NCBI GenBank assembly: GCA_963530515.1
Contig: CAUSEC010000002.1
Span: forward strand, 186,001-250,000
Source: CBFFRJ01 sp963530515
GTDB taxonomy: Bacteria > Pseudomonadota > Gammaproteobacteria > Enterobacterales > Enterobacteriaceae
Reading direction: 5' to 3'
Length of the DNA: 64,000 nt
Each line of letters starts with the position of its first letter. Position 1 is the stretch's first letter. The translations under genes and the position numbers were made by a program. This document shows, one piece after another, positions 27,366 to 35,177 of the stretch. Below the pieces are notes generated by a model that had not been told where the DNA came from, did no database searches, and worked only from the letters and a program-made list of their open reading frames with translations.

Positions 27366-28751
27366 ATGTCAAATTCTGTATCGGTTGAAGATGTACCCCT
27401 GAATCGTTTTCATAAAATCCTGACTATCCGTTCAGGCGGTGGCTCCTTTGTTGACGGCTACGTGCTGAGTATTATCGGTATCGCCATGACGACCGTTTCA
27501 CCCGCCCTCGGTCTGACGACCTTCTGGGAGGGAATGATCGCGGCATCCGCCTTGATTGGTATCTTTTTTGGCGGCTTTATCGGCGGGGCGCTGACGGATG
27601 TACTCGGCAGACGCTTGCTCTATTTTGTTGGGCCAACGCTGTTTATTGTCTGCTCGCTGGCGCAGTACTGGGTGCAAAGCGGCGAAGTGCTGTTTTTACT
27701 GCGGTTTTTAAACGGCGTCGCGGTCGGTATCGAATACCCGGTCGCCACGGCGTTTCTGGTGGAGTTCTTACCTAAACAGTACCGCGGGCCACGTCTCGCC
27801 ACATTGACCATTTTGTGGTTTGCCGGGGCAGCGGCGGCGTATCTGGTGGGCGAAGCGATTTTGCAGTACGGCGGTGAAAACGGCTGGCGGCTGACGCTGG
27901 CCAGTACGGCGGTTATCGGTCTGCTGTTGTTCATTGTGCGCCTCGGTACGCCCGAATCCGCACGCTGGCTGCTCAGTAAAGGACGCACGGCGCAGGCCGA
28001 ACAGGTCATAAAACGCGTCTACGGCCCGGAATTTGGTCTGGAGAATCTGCCCGAAGTCCGCGAAGTGAATGGGTTGTCCTTCTCAAGCCTGCTGCATTCC
28101 GGCTACGGCAAGCGCATGGCATTTGTGACCATCTTCTGGACCTGCTCGGTGATCCCGGTATTTGCGGTTTACGCCTTCGCGCCAAAGGTGCTACAGGCAC
28201 TGCACTTGAGCGGTAACTGGGCTTCTTATGGCTCCATTACTATCACTATGCTGTTTGTGGTGGGCTGCATTATTGCTACACGGCTGGTGAATGTGCTCGG
28301 ACGCCGTAAGCTGCTGCTGCATAGTTTCTTATGGTCAGGGCTGGCGCTGCTGCTGTTGGGCTGCTCGGAAAGCGGCCCGTCGATAGTGATTCTGGTGTTG
28401 TTCGGTGCCTACGCGCTCTTTATTGGTGGTGCTCAGGTTCTGCAGCTGGTCTACCCGAATGAAATCTTCCCGACGGAAATTCGCGCCGGTGCCGTTGGGG
28501 TAGGCACATCGCTCTCCCGTATTGGGGCGGCTGTGGGCACCTGGCTGGTTCCGCTGTCGCTGCAAACCATCGGCATTGGGCATACCATGTATGTGGCGGC
28601 GGGGATCACGTTCTTTGGCCTGATAGTGTCAGTCTTTTTAGCGCCGGAAACCAACGCGATGGATCTGAATGCGGCCGCATCACTGCCGGAAGCTAAAAAG
28701 CCGACGGCATGGCGCGCAAACAGTAAACTTGCCCGCCGCGACAGCTGGTAA
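27366..28751 (+). CDS. MFS metabolite transporter, sugar-porter-like
   Basis: A protein of 461 residues from the ATG at 27366 (AGGAG six bases upstream). Upstream in-frame starts at 27351 (ATG with its own AAGGA) and 27330 (GTG) are possible. It has twelve predicted helices, a GALTDVLGRR loop 2-3 motif, TPESARWLLSKGR after helix 6 and PNEIFPTEIRAGAVGVG near helix 10, all typical of the sugar-porter/aromatic-acid branch. It is a likely proton symporter importing an organic substrate. It lies beside the amine catabolic operon, whose substrate it may import; this is inference. Confidence 0.85.
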   Translation: MSNSVSVEDVPLNRFHKILTIRSGGGSFVDGYVLSIIGIAMTTVSPALGLTTFWEGMIAASALIGIFFGGFIGGALTDVLGRRLLYFVGPTLFIVCSLAQYWVQSGEVLFLLRFLNGVAVGIEYPVATAFLVEFLPKQYRGPRLATLTILWFAGAAAAYLVGEAILQYGGENGWRLTLASTAVIGLLLFIVRLGTPESARWLLSKGRTAQAEQVIKRVYGPEFGLENLPEVREVNGLSFSSLLHSGYGKRMAFVTIFWTCSVIPVFAVYAFAPKVLQALHLSGNWASYGSITITMLFVVGCIIATRLVNVLGRRKLLLHSFLWSGLALLLLGCSESGPSIVILVLFGAYALFIGGAQVLQLVYPNEIFPTEIRAGAVGVGTSLSRIGAAVGTWLVPLSLQTIGIGHTMYVAAGITFFGLIVSVFLAPETNAMDLNAAASLPEAKKPTAWRANSKLARRDSW

Positions 28752-28780
28752 GCTTTCAGACGGCCCGGTTCGCCGGGTCG

Positions 28781-29800
28781 CTACTCATCTGTTAATAACT
28801 TCTCAACTGCGCGTCGGCGCTTGCGAAAATCGGATGGCGTTTCTCCATACTGCTTGCGAAACCAGGCAATCAGATGTGAAGCATCCGCAAAACCGCAGGC
28901 GCCGGCAATGCTATTGATGCTGTGGCTTGAGTCGGCCATCATTCTGCGCGCCTGCTCCAGGCGCATCTTACGCCAGTAAACGGCGGCAGTATCACCGGTG
29001 CTGCGCACAAACTCTTTGTTCATCTGCCGGGTGGTGATACCCACGAACGCGGCCACTTCTTCAATGCTGACCGGCGAATCGAGATGATGGAGCATGAAGT
29101 CGATCACCTGCTGCACGCGTTCGTTGTCATAAATCACGGGGTCATTTCCGGCGTCACGTTTCTTCGTCGTTGGCTTTTTACGGCTGGCGTCATCTTCCAG
29201 CAGGTATTTCAGCCCTTTTTGTGCCCGCAGCTCCCCGCAGTGGTGGCGAATCAGGTCGGCGGCAAGATCAATGGCGGTCCCGCCAGGGCAGGTGATGATG
29301 CCGTCATCATGAATATAGGTCTGGTCAATCACCGGGGTGACCTGCGGGAAGCGGGTTTTGAACTCGTCCCGGGTGGTGAAGTGAATGGCGCAGCGTTTGC
29401 CGTCAAGTAACCCAGCGTTGGCGAGCACAAAGGAACCGCTGCACAGGGTAATAATCGGAATGCGGCGGCGATGGATCTCTCTGACCGCCTCCAGCATCCA
29501 CGCTGGGGGCGTGCGCGTTTCTTCGAGCAAACCGCCTGCCAGCACGAGGTAATCCCAGTGCCTGGCGAGATCAAGCGGTACCGTTGGCGTGACCGGTAGG
29601 CCGCAGCTGGCCGTTACGGGCTGGTTATCCCAGGTCATCCATTCCCACTGACAAAAGATTTGCCGACTGGAAAAAGATTCGTCGGCGGCAAAACGCAGGG
29701 ATTCCACCAGACCCGCCACTGAAATTAAGGTAAAGCGGTTCATCAGAATAAAACCGATGGCCAGTTCAGGTTCAACATGCTGCTCGGGGGAGATGACCAT
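28781..29800 (-). CDS. GlxA-type transcriptional regulator (DJ-1/PfpI plus AraC domain)
   Basis: A 339-residue two-domain regulator. Residues 14-190 are a DJ-1/PfpI-like amidase fold (FILMNRFTLISVAGLVESLR, then ITLCSGSFVLANAGLLDGKR with the nucleophile-elbow cysteine). Residues 235-335 are an AraC double helix-turn-helix (SIEEVAAFVGITTRQMNKEF and SINSIAGACGFADASHLIAW). Members of this group control amine and amino-acid catabolism (choline, glycine betaine, arginine). It is convergent with the MFS gene, so control of the neighbouring catabolic genes is plausible. Confidence 0.9.
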   Translation of the reverse strand: MVISPEQHVEPELAIGFILMNRFTLISVAGLVESLRFAADESFSSRQIFCQWEWMTWDNQPVTASCGLPVTPTVPLDLARHWDYLVLAGGLLEETRTPPAWMLEAVREIHRRRIPIITLCSGSFVLANAGLLDGKRCAIHFTTRDEFKTRFPQVTPVIDQTYIHDDGIITCPGGTAIDLAADLIRHHCGELRAQKGLKYLLEDDASRKKPTTKKRDAGNDPVIYDNERVQQVIDFMLHHLDSPVSIEEVAAFVGITTRQMNKEFVRSTGDTAAVYWRKMRLEQARRMMADSSHSINSIAGACGFADASHLIAWFRKQYGETPSDFRKRRRAVEKLLTDE

Positions 29801-30167
29801 CGGCTTGCGGACTCCTTGAAGGGATTTATAACCTTATGTCAGGTGCAGAATGATGAAGCACCGTTTCCTGATTATAGTATAAGTACGAATAATTTATCAG
29901 CATTATATATTATTAGTGGATGGGTTTGGTTCTTCCATTAGCAATTCAAATGCAAGTTAATCGTGTTTTTTTTGTTATTTTCGTTATATGCTTTGATAAG
30001 AAAAAGTTGTTCTTTTGACATGTGTCAGAAATGCCTGTTCTGAGATTTTAACTGCCTGGTTGATGAATGGTGGAAAGAAATGGTTTTTCATTTCCAATAA
30101 TACTTTGAAGTGGCCAGTGCCTATATTTAATGCAATTTATTTATCTAATAAATCACATGGAGTGTAT
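29801..30167. other. 367-base AT-rich spacer upstream of hcp
   Basis: Markedly AT-rich sequence between the GlxA-type gene and hcp. A frame open from 30015 has no ribosome-binding sequence before the Hcp domain, so I treat it as leader. The composition is typical of H-NS-silenced, horizontally acquired DNA. No other feature is seen. Confidence 0.5.
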
Positions 30168-30647
30168 ATGGCGAACTTAATTTATCTGAAACTCACCGGA
30201 GACAAGCAAGGGCTCATTTCGGCAGGGTGTTCCTCTGTGGACTCTATCTGTAATAAGGCGCAACTCAGCCATTACGATCAAATCATGGTGATGGGATTAA
30301 CCCACGGGATGACCCGGGTGCAAAATATCAATCATCAGGCGGTCACGATGATTAAACCTCTTGATAAGTCATCGCCATTATTAGGTAAGGCTATTTCTGA
30401 AAATGAGACTCTGACCTGTGAATTTAGCTTTTACCGCACCACCCGGGCAGGAATAAACGAGTGCTATTACAAAGTTAAATTGACTAATGCCCATATCGCC
30501 GCTATCCATCTTCGCGTGCCGCATACGGTTAACGACAGTGAAGGCCAGCCGGAGGAAGCTCTGGACTTGAACTACGAGTCCATCACCTGGGAACACTGTA
30601 CCGCCGGGACCAGCGCATACAGTCTCTGGCATGAACGTGTTTTCTGA
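30168..30647 (+). CDS. hcp: type VI secretion Hcp-family tube protein (orphan copy)
   Basis: A 159-residue Hcp protein. Hcp hexamers stack into the expelled inner tube and can carry effectors in the lumen. Family segments are MANLIYLKLTGDKQGLISAG at the start, MVMGLTHGMTRVQN, the KPLDKSSPLLGKAI motif and FYRTTRAGINECYYKVKLTN. The ATG at 30168 has GGAG six bases upstream. No other T6SS core gene (tssB, tssC, clpV, tssM) is in the window, so this is an orphan hcp. Two AT-rich genes follow at short spacing, the usual arrangement of an Hcp-delivered effector with its immunity gene. Confidence 0.93.
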   Translation: MANLIYLKLTGDKQGLISAGCSSVDSICNKAQLSHYDQIMVMGLTHGMTRVQNINHQAVTMIKPLDKSSPLLGKAISENETLTCEFSFYRTTRAGINECYYKVKLTNAHIAAIHLRVPHTVNDSEGQPEEALDLNYESITWEHCTAGTSAYSLWHERVF

Positions 30648-30665
30648 TCATCAGTGAGGTTAGCT

Positions 30666-31550
30666 ATGAAAAGATTTAATTATCAGCAATCCTCAATGGG
30701 AGACTACCTGGGGGATATCTTACGCGGGAACGCCCGTCCTAATCAGTTAATACCGACGCATCCTTTCCTGCTTAATACCATGCAACTGGAGGACATTTTT
30801 AACAAAAATGCTGAGCATATCATGTTGCTTACCATGGAAGAGGCCAAAGAGATGCTGGCGGATTTGTATAACACCGGGACCAGCTATGCGGGAAACATAA
30901 GGGATGCGCTGTCGGGCGCAACTAACATAGTTAAGCTCGTAAGTTATAACGAAGCAGACAAACTCATTTTTAATCTCAAGGGCTTCAGTATTAAAGCGAT
31001 TCCCTGTATTTATCAAGGGGTCATTTACGTCAAGATTACGGGTTACGCTTCTTTAAGGCGAATAATGAATGGCACCCGTTACGGCGCAAAACATATTCAG
31101 GTACTAAAGTTGGGTATTGGTCAGGCAGGCATTAACTATGGGCTGATGAAAGGTGCATCATTCAGTATCCACTTTTCTGGTGCGCATCGAGCGTTGGAGT
31201 TTGTTTTTTCTTCGGAACACTCTGTCGCGGAGTTTCTTGGCAATATTACTATGGATGTTGCAAAGGCAATTGTGACAATATTTTTGACGAAAATTGCAAT
31301 GTCGGGATTATCAGTGTTGGCAGCTGCGGTGGGTACCGCTATTTTACCCGTCTCACTAGGTATTCTCGTCATTGTCACTTTGGGTTTTGCTATTACGTAT
31401 GGTCTCCATGCTATAGATAGCCACTACAAGTTATCGGAAAAGTTAATTGAGAGCGTTAAAAAGGGACTGAAAGCGCATCAGGAAATTTCAGAGTGGAATT
31501 TTAACCATGGTAACCTTGCAGGTTCATCCATGAACAATTGGGTGTATTGA
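30666..31550 (+). CDS. probable T6SS effector, membrane-inserting (unknown family)
   Basis: A 294-residue protein starting 18 bases after hcp with GAGG upstream of the ATG. It has no signal peptide. Residues 1-190 are soluble and mixed alpha-beta. Residues 199-249 form a long hydrophobic hairpin (AIVTIFLTKIAMSG, then VGTAILPVSLGILVIVTLGF) with glycines, resembling the closing segment of colicin- or Ssp6-type pore formers. A basic helix (SEKLIESVKKGLKAHQ) ends the protein. Position after hcp and before a membrane protein gene suggests an inner-membrane-active toxin delivered by T6SS. The function is inferred from context and hydrophobicity; I recognise no named family. Base composition is AT-richer than the flanks. 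Confidence 0.65.
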   Translation: MKRFNYQQSSMGDYLGDILRGNARPNQLIPTHPFLLNTMQLEDIFNKNAEHIMLLTMEEAKEMLADLYNTGTSYAGNIRDALSGATNIVKLVSYNEADKLIFNLKGFSIKAIPCIYQGVIYVKITGYASLRRIMNGTRYGAKHIQVLKLGIGQAGINYGLMKGASFSIHFSGAHRALEFVFSSEHSVAEFLGNITMDVAKAIVTIFLTKIAMSGLSVLAAAVGTAILPVSLGILVIVTLGFAITYGLHAIDSHYKLSEKLIESVKKGLKAHQEISEWNFNHGNLAGSSMNNWVY

Positions 31551-31554
31551 TAAT

Positions 31555-32037
31555 ATGGATAAGGTTGCGCTTAAAGGATTGGCAGCATGTATACTTTTCA
31601 TTATTTCTTTAACGGCTATCATTCCATTTTTCTATGAGACACTAAAGGATCATGGACTGGCTCTGATAAGGGGGGAGGATTACATATACTATTTGCCGCA
31701 ACTGTTCCCGGTGATGTTTACTTTTCCTGCGCTTGTGGGCTTTTACATTTCATGTGTGTCTATTTTGCTATTTTTTCCAGTTCGACTCAAAATTAGATTT
31801 ATCTTAAACAAGGTGTTTTTTTTGCTTGCGGTATATTGCGCGATAGCTGTTACTCTAGGGGTTATTACTTCATTTATAGTTATCATTTATCCCCTTGGTA
31901 TAAATTATTACAAATGCGACTCAACCAGTGTATTGTCACCCGGGAGTCATTATGCTCGCACGAAAGAAATGTGCAAAGAAAGAAAAGGGTGGAGCAATGA
32001 ACAACGCAGGGCGAGTTACGGTAAGCCAAAAAAATAA
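31555..32037 (+). CDS. probable immunity protein, DUF1240-like, three membrane helices
   Basis: A 160-residue inner-membrane protein with helices at about residues 6-27, 51-75 and 84-112. A periplasmic or cytosolic C-terminal tail has paired cysteines (YYKCDSTSVL and KEMCKERKGW). This layout recalls DUF1240 membrane proteins. It starts 4 bases after the upstream stop without a clear ribosome-binding sequence, implying translational coupling to the toxin gene, as expected for an immunity protein. A membrane immunity protein fits a membrane-acting effector. The role is inferred. Confidence 0.6.
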   Translation: MDKVALKGLAACILFIISLTAIIPFFYETLKDHGLALIRGEDYIYYLPQLFPVMFTFPALVGFYISCVSILLFFPVRLKIRFILNKVFFLLAVYCAIAVTLGVITSFIVIIYPLGINYYKCDSTSVLSPGSHYARTKEMCKERKGWSNEQRRASYGKPKK

Positions 32038-32153
32038 ACACTGTGTATCGTTAAAATAGAGAGTGACAAGTCAGGTAAGGATGAAGCAACAGCTCAACGG
32101 AGTCAGAATTCGGCATGGCAGTCCAGCGATATGCCTTTCTTACAACGTGCCAG

Positions 32154-32190
32154 GGGGCTCACATACACGAAATGAGCCCCACGCTGTTTT
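32154..32190. terminator. hairpin between the hcp module and the convergent decarboxylase operon
   Basis: GGGGCTCA and TGAGCCCC form a perfect eight-base stem with an 11-base loop; on the plus strand a short T-rich stretch follows at 32187-32195. It can end both convergent transcripts. Confidence 0.55.
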
Positions 32191-32193
32191 CTC

Positions 32194-33654
32194 TTACTTC
32201 GGCCAGTTTTTTAGCACGCGCTGACGAACCTCTTCCGGGTAGCCCTGCTCAAACGAAGCATGCAGATGGCGCTGGGTTTGCAGGGTATCAAACACCACTT
32301 TCGCCCCTTTCCCCGCCACATATTCCTCTTCGTCATAGCACTGAGGGAGGCGAATCACGCGCTGGTCGTTGAACACCGCGCGGCGGCCGACCGGGTGGAC
32401 GCGGGTAGAGAGCACCCAGACCACTTCACGCAGGCTGGTAGGATCAAAATCATCATCCACGACATACACTTTCGGGATGAAGACCATGGCGTCCGTTTTG
32501 AACAGCACGTCGCCGATGCGCTGGCTCAGCTCTTCACTGGAGACTCCCGGCAGTTGCTCGCGCCAGTTTTCCGGGACTACCACGAGCAGCCAGTGCACCG
32601 TCGAATCCTCCGGTATCCACGCCGTTTTGACCGGAAGTTTTGCTTCACGCAGGTAGGTCAGCGCGTCTGCCGCCAGCCCCATTGCCCACAGGGTGTGGGA
32701 TTCGTCCGTTGGGCGTCCGGTAATCGACATCGGCCAGATAGGATCGTGACGGTGGGTAATGGTCTCGACGTGGAAGGTCGGCTGGGCGGATGAGCCTTCA
32801 CCCAGGTAGCCGCCGTATTCCCCGTACGGACCTTCCTGGCAGTCGCGCTCGATGGAAACATGGCCCTCAATCACAATTTCTGCCGTGGCAGGCACATCCA
32901 GATCGAGACTCACCGCTTTGACTACCGGCACGGGCGCACCGGCCAGAGTGCCAATGTAATCCGCTTCATCGGCGTGGGCCGGGATAGGGATACCCGACAC
33001 ACATGAAATAGCCGGTGCCGGGCCTTGCACCAGCGCGTAAGGCATCGGCTCACCGCGCGCGACCCATTGCGTCCAGATTTGGCCGATGTGCTGGCTGGGC
33101 ACCATCAATCCGACCATCCGTTTACCGTCGACTTTCATCACGCGGGCGATAGACCAGTTGACCCATTTACCGTCCGGCGTCTTCACAATCAGCGTACCCC
33201 AGGTGTTGGCGTAACGTCCGCCGTCCTTGTCGTGGGCGAAGGGGATAGGGAAGCGGTCGAGGCTGGCATCATCGCCGCGCAGAATATTTTGCTGGCAGGG
33301 CGCATCGGCGGAGTCAACCCGCACCGGCGGGATCCCCGGCTTATGTCGTGCGGCTGAAAGGGCTTCCACAATATCCGGTCCGCTGGATGCCGGGTTCAGA
33401 CCCAGAGACATCGCCACGCGGGCATAGGGCATTTCCGCGCGGGAAGAGAGACTGGCCGGCGCGCCAAACAGGCGAAAGCCGGAGGCCACACCGGCCACAT
33501 TGTGGAAAAGTGGGGCCGGGGACTGGATTTCGTAGCTGCGACGGGTGATCGCACTCGGTTCGAAATCACAGTCCACCTCGCGGGTGACGTGCATGATGTC
33601 ACCCATCTCATCAAGGGCGGCAATAAAACTTCTTAAGTCATTGTAATAGCGCAT
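32194..33654 (-). CDS. UbiD-family decarboxylase, Fdc1-like (aromatic/cinnamic acid type)
   Basis: A 486-residue prenyl-FMN-dependent decarboxylase. It is closer to yeast Fdc1 (ferulic/cinnamic acid decarboxylase) than to UbiD or BsdC: shared segments include PAPLFHNVAGVASGFRLFGA, GKWVNWSIARVMKVDGK with the catalytic Arg, and EGPYGEYGGYLGEGSS with two of the catalytic Glu positions. It removes CO2 from an alpha,beta-unsaturated or hydroxyaryl acid. It follows the UbiX gene by 9 bases with AAGGAG upstream of its ATG. No small third subunit gene (bsdD type) follows. The precise substrate is not known. Confidence 0.88.
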   Translation of the reverse strand: MRYYNDLRSFIAALDEMGDIMHVTREVDCDFEPSAITRRSYEIQSPAPLFHNVAGVASGFRLFGAPASLSSRAEMPYARVAMSLGLNPASSGPDIVEALSAARHKPGIPPVRVDSADAPCQQNILRGDDASLDRFPIPFAHDKDGGRYANTWGTLIVKTPDGKWVNWSIARVMKVDGKRMVGLMVPSQHIGQIWTQWVARGEPMPYALVQGPAPAISCVSGIPIPAHADEADYIGTLAGAPVPVVKAVSLDLDVPATAEIVIEGHVSIERDCQEGPYGEYGGYLGEGSSAQPTFHVETITHRHDPIWPMSITGRPTDESHTLWAMGLAADALTYLREAKLPVKTAWIPEDSTVHWLLVVVPENWREQLPGVSSEELSQRIGDVLFKTDAMVFIPKVYVVDDDFDPTSLREVVWVLSTRVHPVGRRAVFNDQRVIRLPQCYDEEEYVAGKGAKVVFDTLQTQRHLHASFEQGYPEEVRQRVLKNWPK

Positions 33655-33663
33655 CAGGGCTCC

Positions 33664-34248
33664 TTAAGCCGCAGTGTGATTGTCAGTGATTTTTGCCCCG
33701 TCCCAGCGTCGGGTGAGGGCGTTCTCCAGACCAAACTGGTCGAGCACGCGGGAGACGATGTGGTTGACGATGTCGTCAATCGACGCCGGGCGGTTATAAA
33801 AAGCAGGCATCGGCGGGAGCATCATGGCGCCCGCTTTTGCCAGGGCGAGCATGTTCTCCAGGTGAATAACGTTCAGCGGAGACTCACGCGGGATGAGCAC
33901 CAGGCGGCGCTGTTCTTTGAGCGTGACGTCGGCGGCCCGGGCGATTAAACCGTCACCGTAGCCTGCGCGAATGGCGGCGAGGGTTTTCATGCTGCAGGGG
34001 GCGATGACCATGCCGTCGACGCGAAACGAACCGCTGGAGATAGCCGCAGCCTGATCCTGTTCATTCCAGGTTTTACTTGCCAGCGCCATCACATCGCGCA
34101 CGGACCAGTCGGTCTCCATCTGAATGGTGGCGCGCGCCCATTTGGATAGCACCAGATGCGTTTCCACGCCGAGGTCGCGCAGGGCCTCCAGCAAACGGAT
34201 CCCGATGATGGCGCCGGTTGCGCCTGTCATTCCTACAACAAGTTTCAT
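33664..34248 (-). CDS. UbiX/Pad1-family flavin prenyltransferase
   Basis: A 194-residue flavoprotein that makes prenylated FMN for its partner decarboxylase. Family motifs are VVGMTGATGAIIGIRLLEAL at the N-terminus, IAPCSMKTLAAIRAGYGDGLIARAAD (split here as CSMKTLAAI and GDGLIARAADV) and LIPRESPLNVIHLENMLALA. It heads the two-gene operon with the Fdc1-like gene and is distinct from the housekeeping ubiX. It diverges from a MarR regulator across a tandem operator-like repeat. Confidence 0.92.
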   Translation of the reverse strand: MKLVVGMTGATGAIIGIRLLEALRDLGVETHLVLSKWARATIQMETDWSVRDVMALASKTWNEQDQAAAISSGSFRVDGMVIAPCSMKTLAAIRAGYGDGLIARAADVTLKEQRRLVLIPRESPLNVIHLENMLALAKAGAMMLPPMPAFYNRPASIDDIVNHIVSRVLDQFGLENALTRRWDGAKITDNHTAA

Positions 34249-34286
34249 ATCATTGCCTTAACGCAGGTGATCTACACTGAGCATAT

Positions 34287-34316
34287 TGTTTGTATTCGAA
34301 CTGTTTGTGTTCGAAC
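34287..34316. promoter_or_regulatory. two tandem 15-base repeats, candidate MarR operator
   Basis: TGTTTGTATTCGAAC (34287-34301) is followed directly by TGTTTGTGTTCGAAC (34302-34316), differing at one base. Each contains the palindrome TTCGAA. They lie in the 102-base spacer between ubiX-type and marR-type genes, where one MarR dimer per repeat could control both promoters. Confidence 0.6.
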
Positions 34317-34350
34317 TATATAAATCCCATTGTGAGGAGTCAAGACGAGA

Positions 34351-34812
34351 ATGGAAAACAGCACCGAAGCGATCACCGCCGCCCCCCTCTGGCCGAACGG
34401 GGACTCGTCGCTCCTGCACCTGGTGCGCCGCGCCGCGCAGCGCTCGAACGCCTTTTGGTCTACCACCGTGACCAGTGGCCTGTCGGCCGTGCAGTACGCC
34501 ATTCTGGTGGTGCTGGAAGAAATGGGCAGCTGTGACCAACAAACGCTGGGCAATCGTGCCGGGTTTGATAAAGCCACCGGTACCTATCTCATTGACCGCA
34601 TGAGTAAAAGTGGCCTGATTGCAACACAAACCGACCCGGCGAACCGGCGGCGCAAAATTGTGACCATGACCGACGAAGGACGTACCGTACTCAACGACAT
34701 GGTGGAGCAGGCCCGGCAGACGGAAGCGCTGATGACCGCACACCTCAGCGCAGAGGATATTGCCCAACTGAAGCTGTTGCTGAGCAAACTCAGCGAGGTT
34801 CAGGAGGATTAA
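34351..34812 (+). CDS. MarR-family transcriptional regulator
   Basis: A 153-residue winged-helix regulator of usual MarR length. The DNA-binding segment is CDQQTLGNRAGFDKATGTYL with the wing DPANRRRKIVTMTDEGR. MarR proteins beside phenolic acid decarboxylase genes are typically released from DNA by the phenolic or cinnamic acid. It diverges from the UbiX/UbiD pair and probably represses it. GAGGAG lies 11 bases before the ATG. Confidence 0.92.
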   Translation: MENSTEAITAAPLWPNGDSSLLHLVRRAAQRSNAFWSTTVTSGLSAVQYAILVVLEEMGSCDQQTLGNRAGFDKATGTYLIDRMSKSGLIATQTDPANRRRKIVTMTDEGRTVLNDMVEQARQTEALMTAHLSAEDIAQLKLLLSKLSEVQED

Positions 34813-34855
34813 CGGGAACCCAGGTGGATAATCGCGCAACGCTCTCGCGGAAAAT

Positions 34856-34898
34856 GCGCCAGACACTGTCAGAAAACCGGCGGTGAATGGCGCTTTTT
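34856..34898 (+). terminator. possible terminator after the MarR gene
   Basis: GCGCCA and TGGCGC form a six-base stem around a long loop, followed directly by five T. The short stem makes it a moderate candidate. Confidence 0.5.
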
Positions 34899-35177
34899 CG
34901 TTGCCGTTACCTCAGCAATTCAAAAGACTAAAAATGCACTTTTATTTCGTACAAAAGTACAGTTATTGGATTTTAAATCGATTACATTGCAATTAATGTT
35001 AAATATTGAAGTGTTAAGCTAATTAATACACAAATACATAATTAAAATTCCATTATTTACCTTCATTAATTTTGAATGAGATGTTCAGGGAAGGGCGATT
35101 TTCATCATTTCACGCCGGGGGTAGCATGCGTCTCGTCGAGGTGAGAACACCTCCTGGTGCGTGAAAAAGGGATCGCT
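34899..35177 (+). other. AT-rich leader of the binding-protein gene
   Basis: About 280 bases with long A/T tracts up to about 35090, then a GC-richer stretch before the start codon. It should contain the promoter of the solute-binding protein gene. I see no gene and no palindrome clear enough to report. Confidence 0.4.

Noticed and set aside
31957..32193. Searched for a small bsdD-type subunit gene after the UbiD gene
   Set aside because: The space is taken by the convergent immunity-type gene and a hairpin; no such frame exists.
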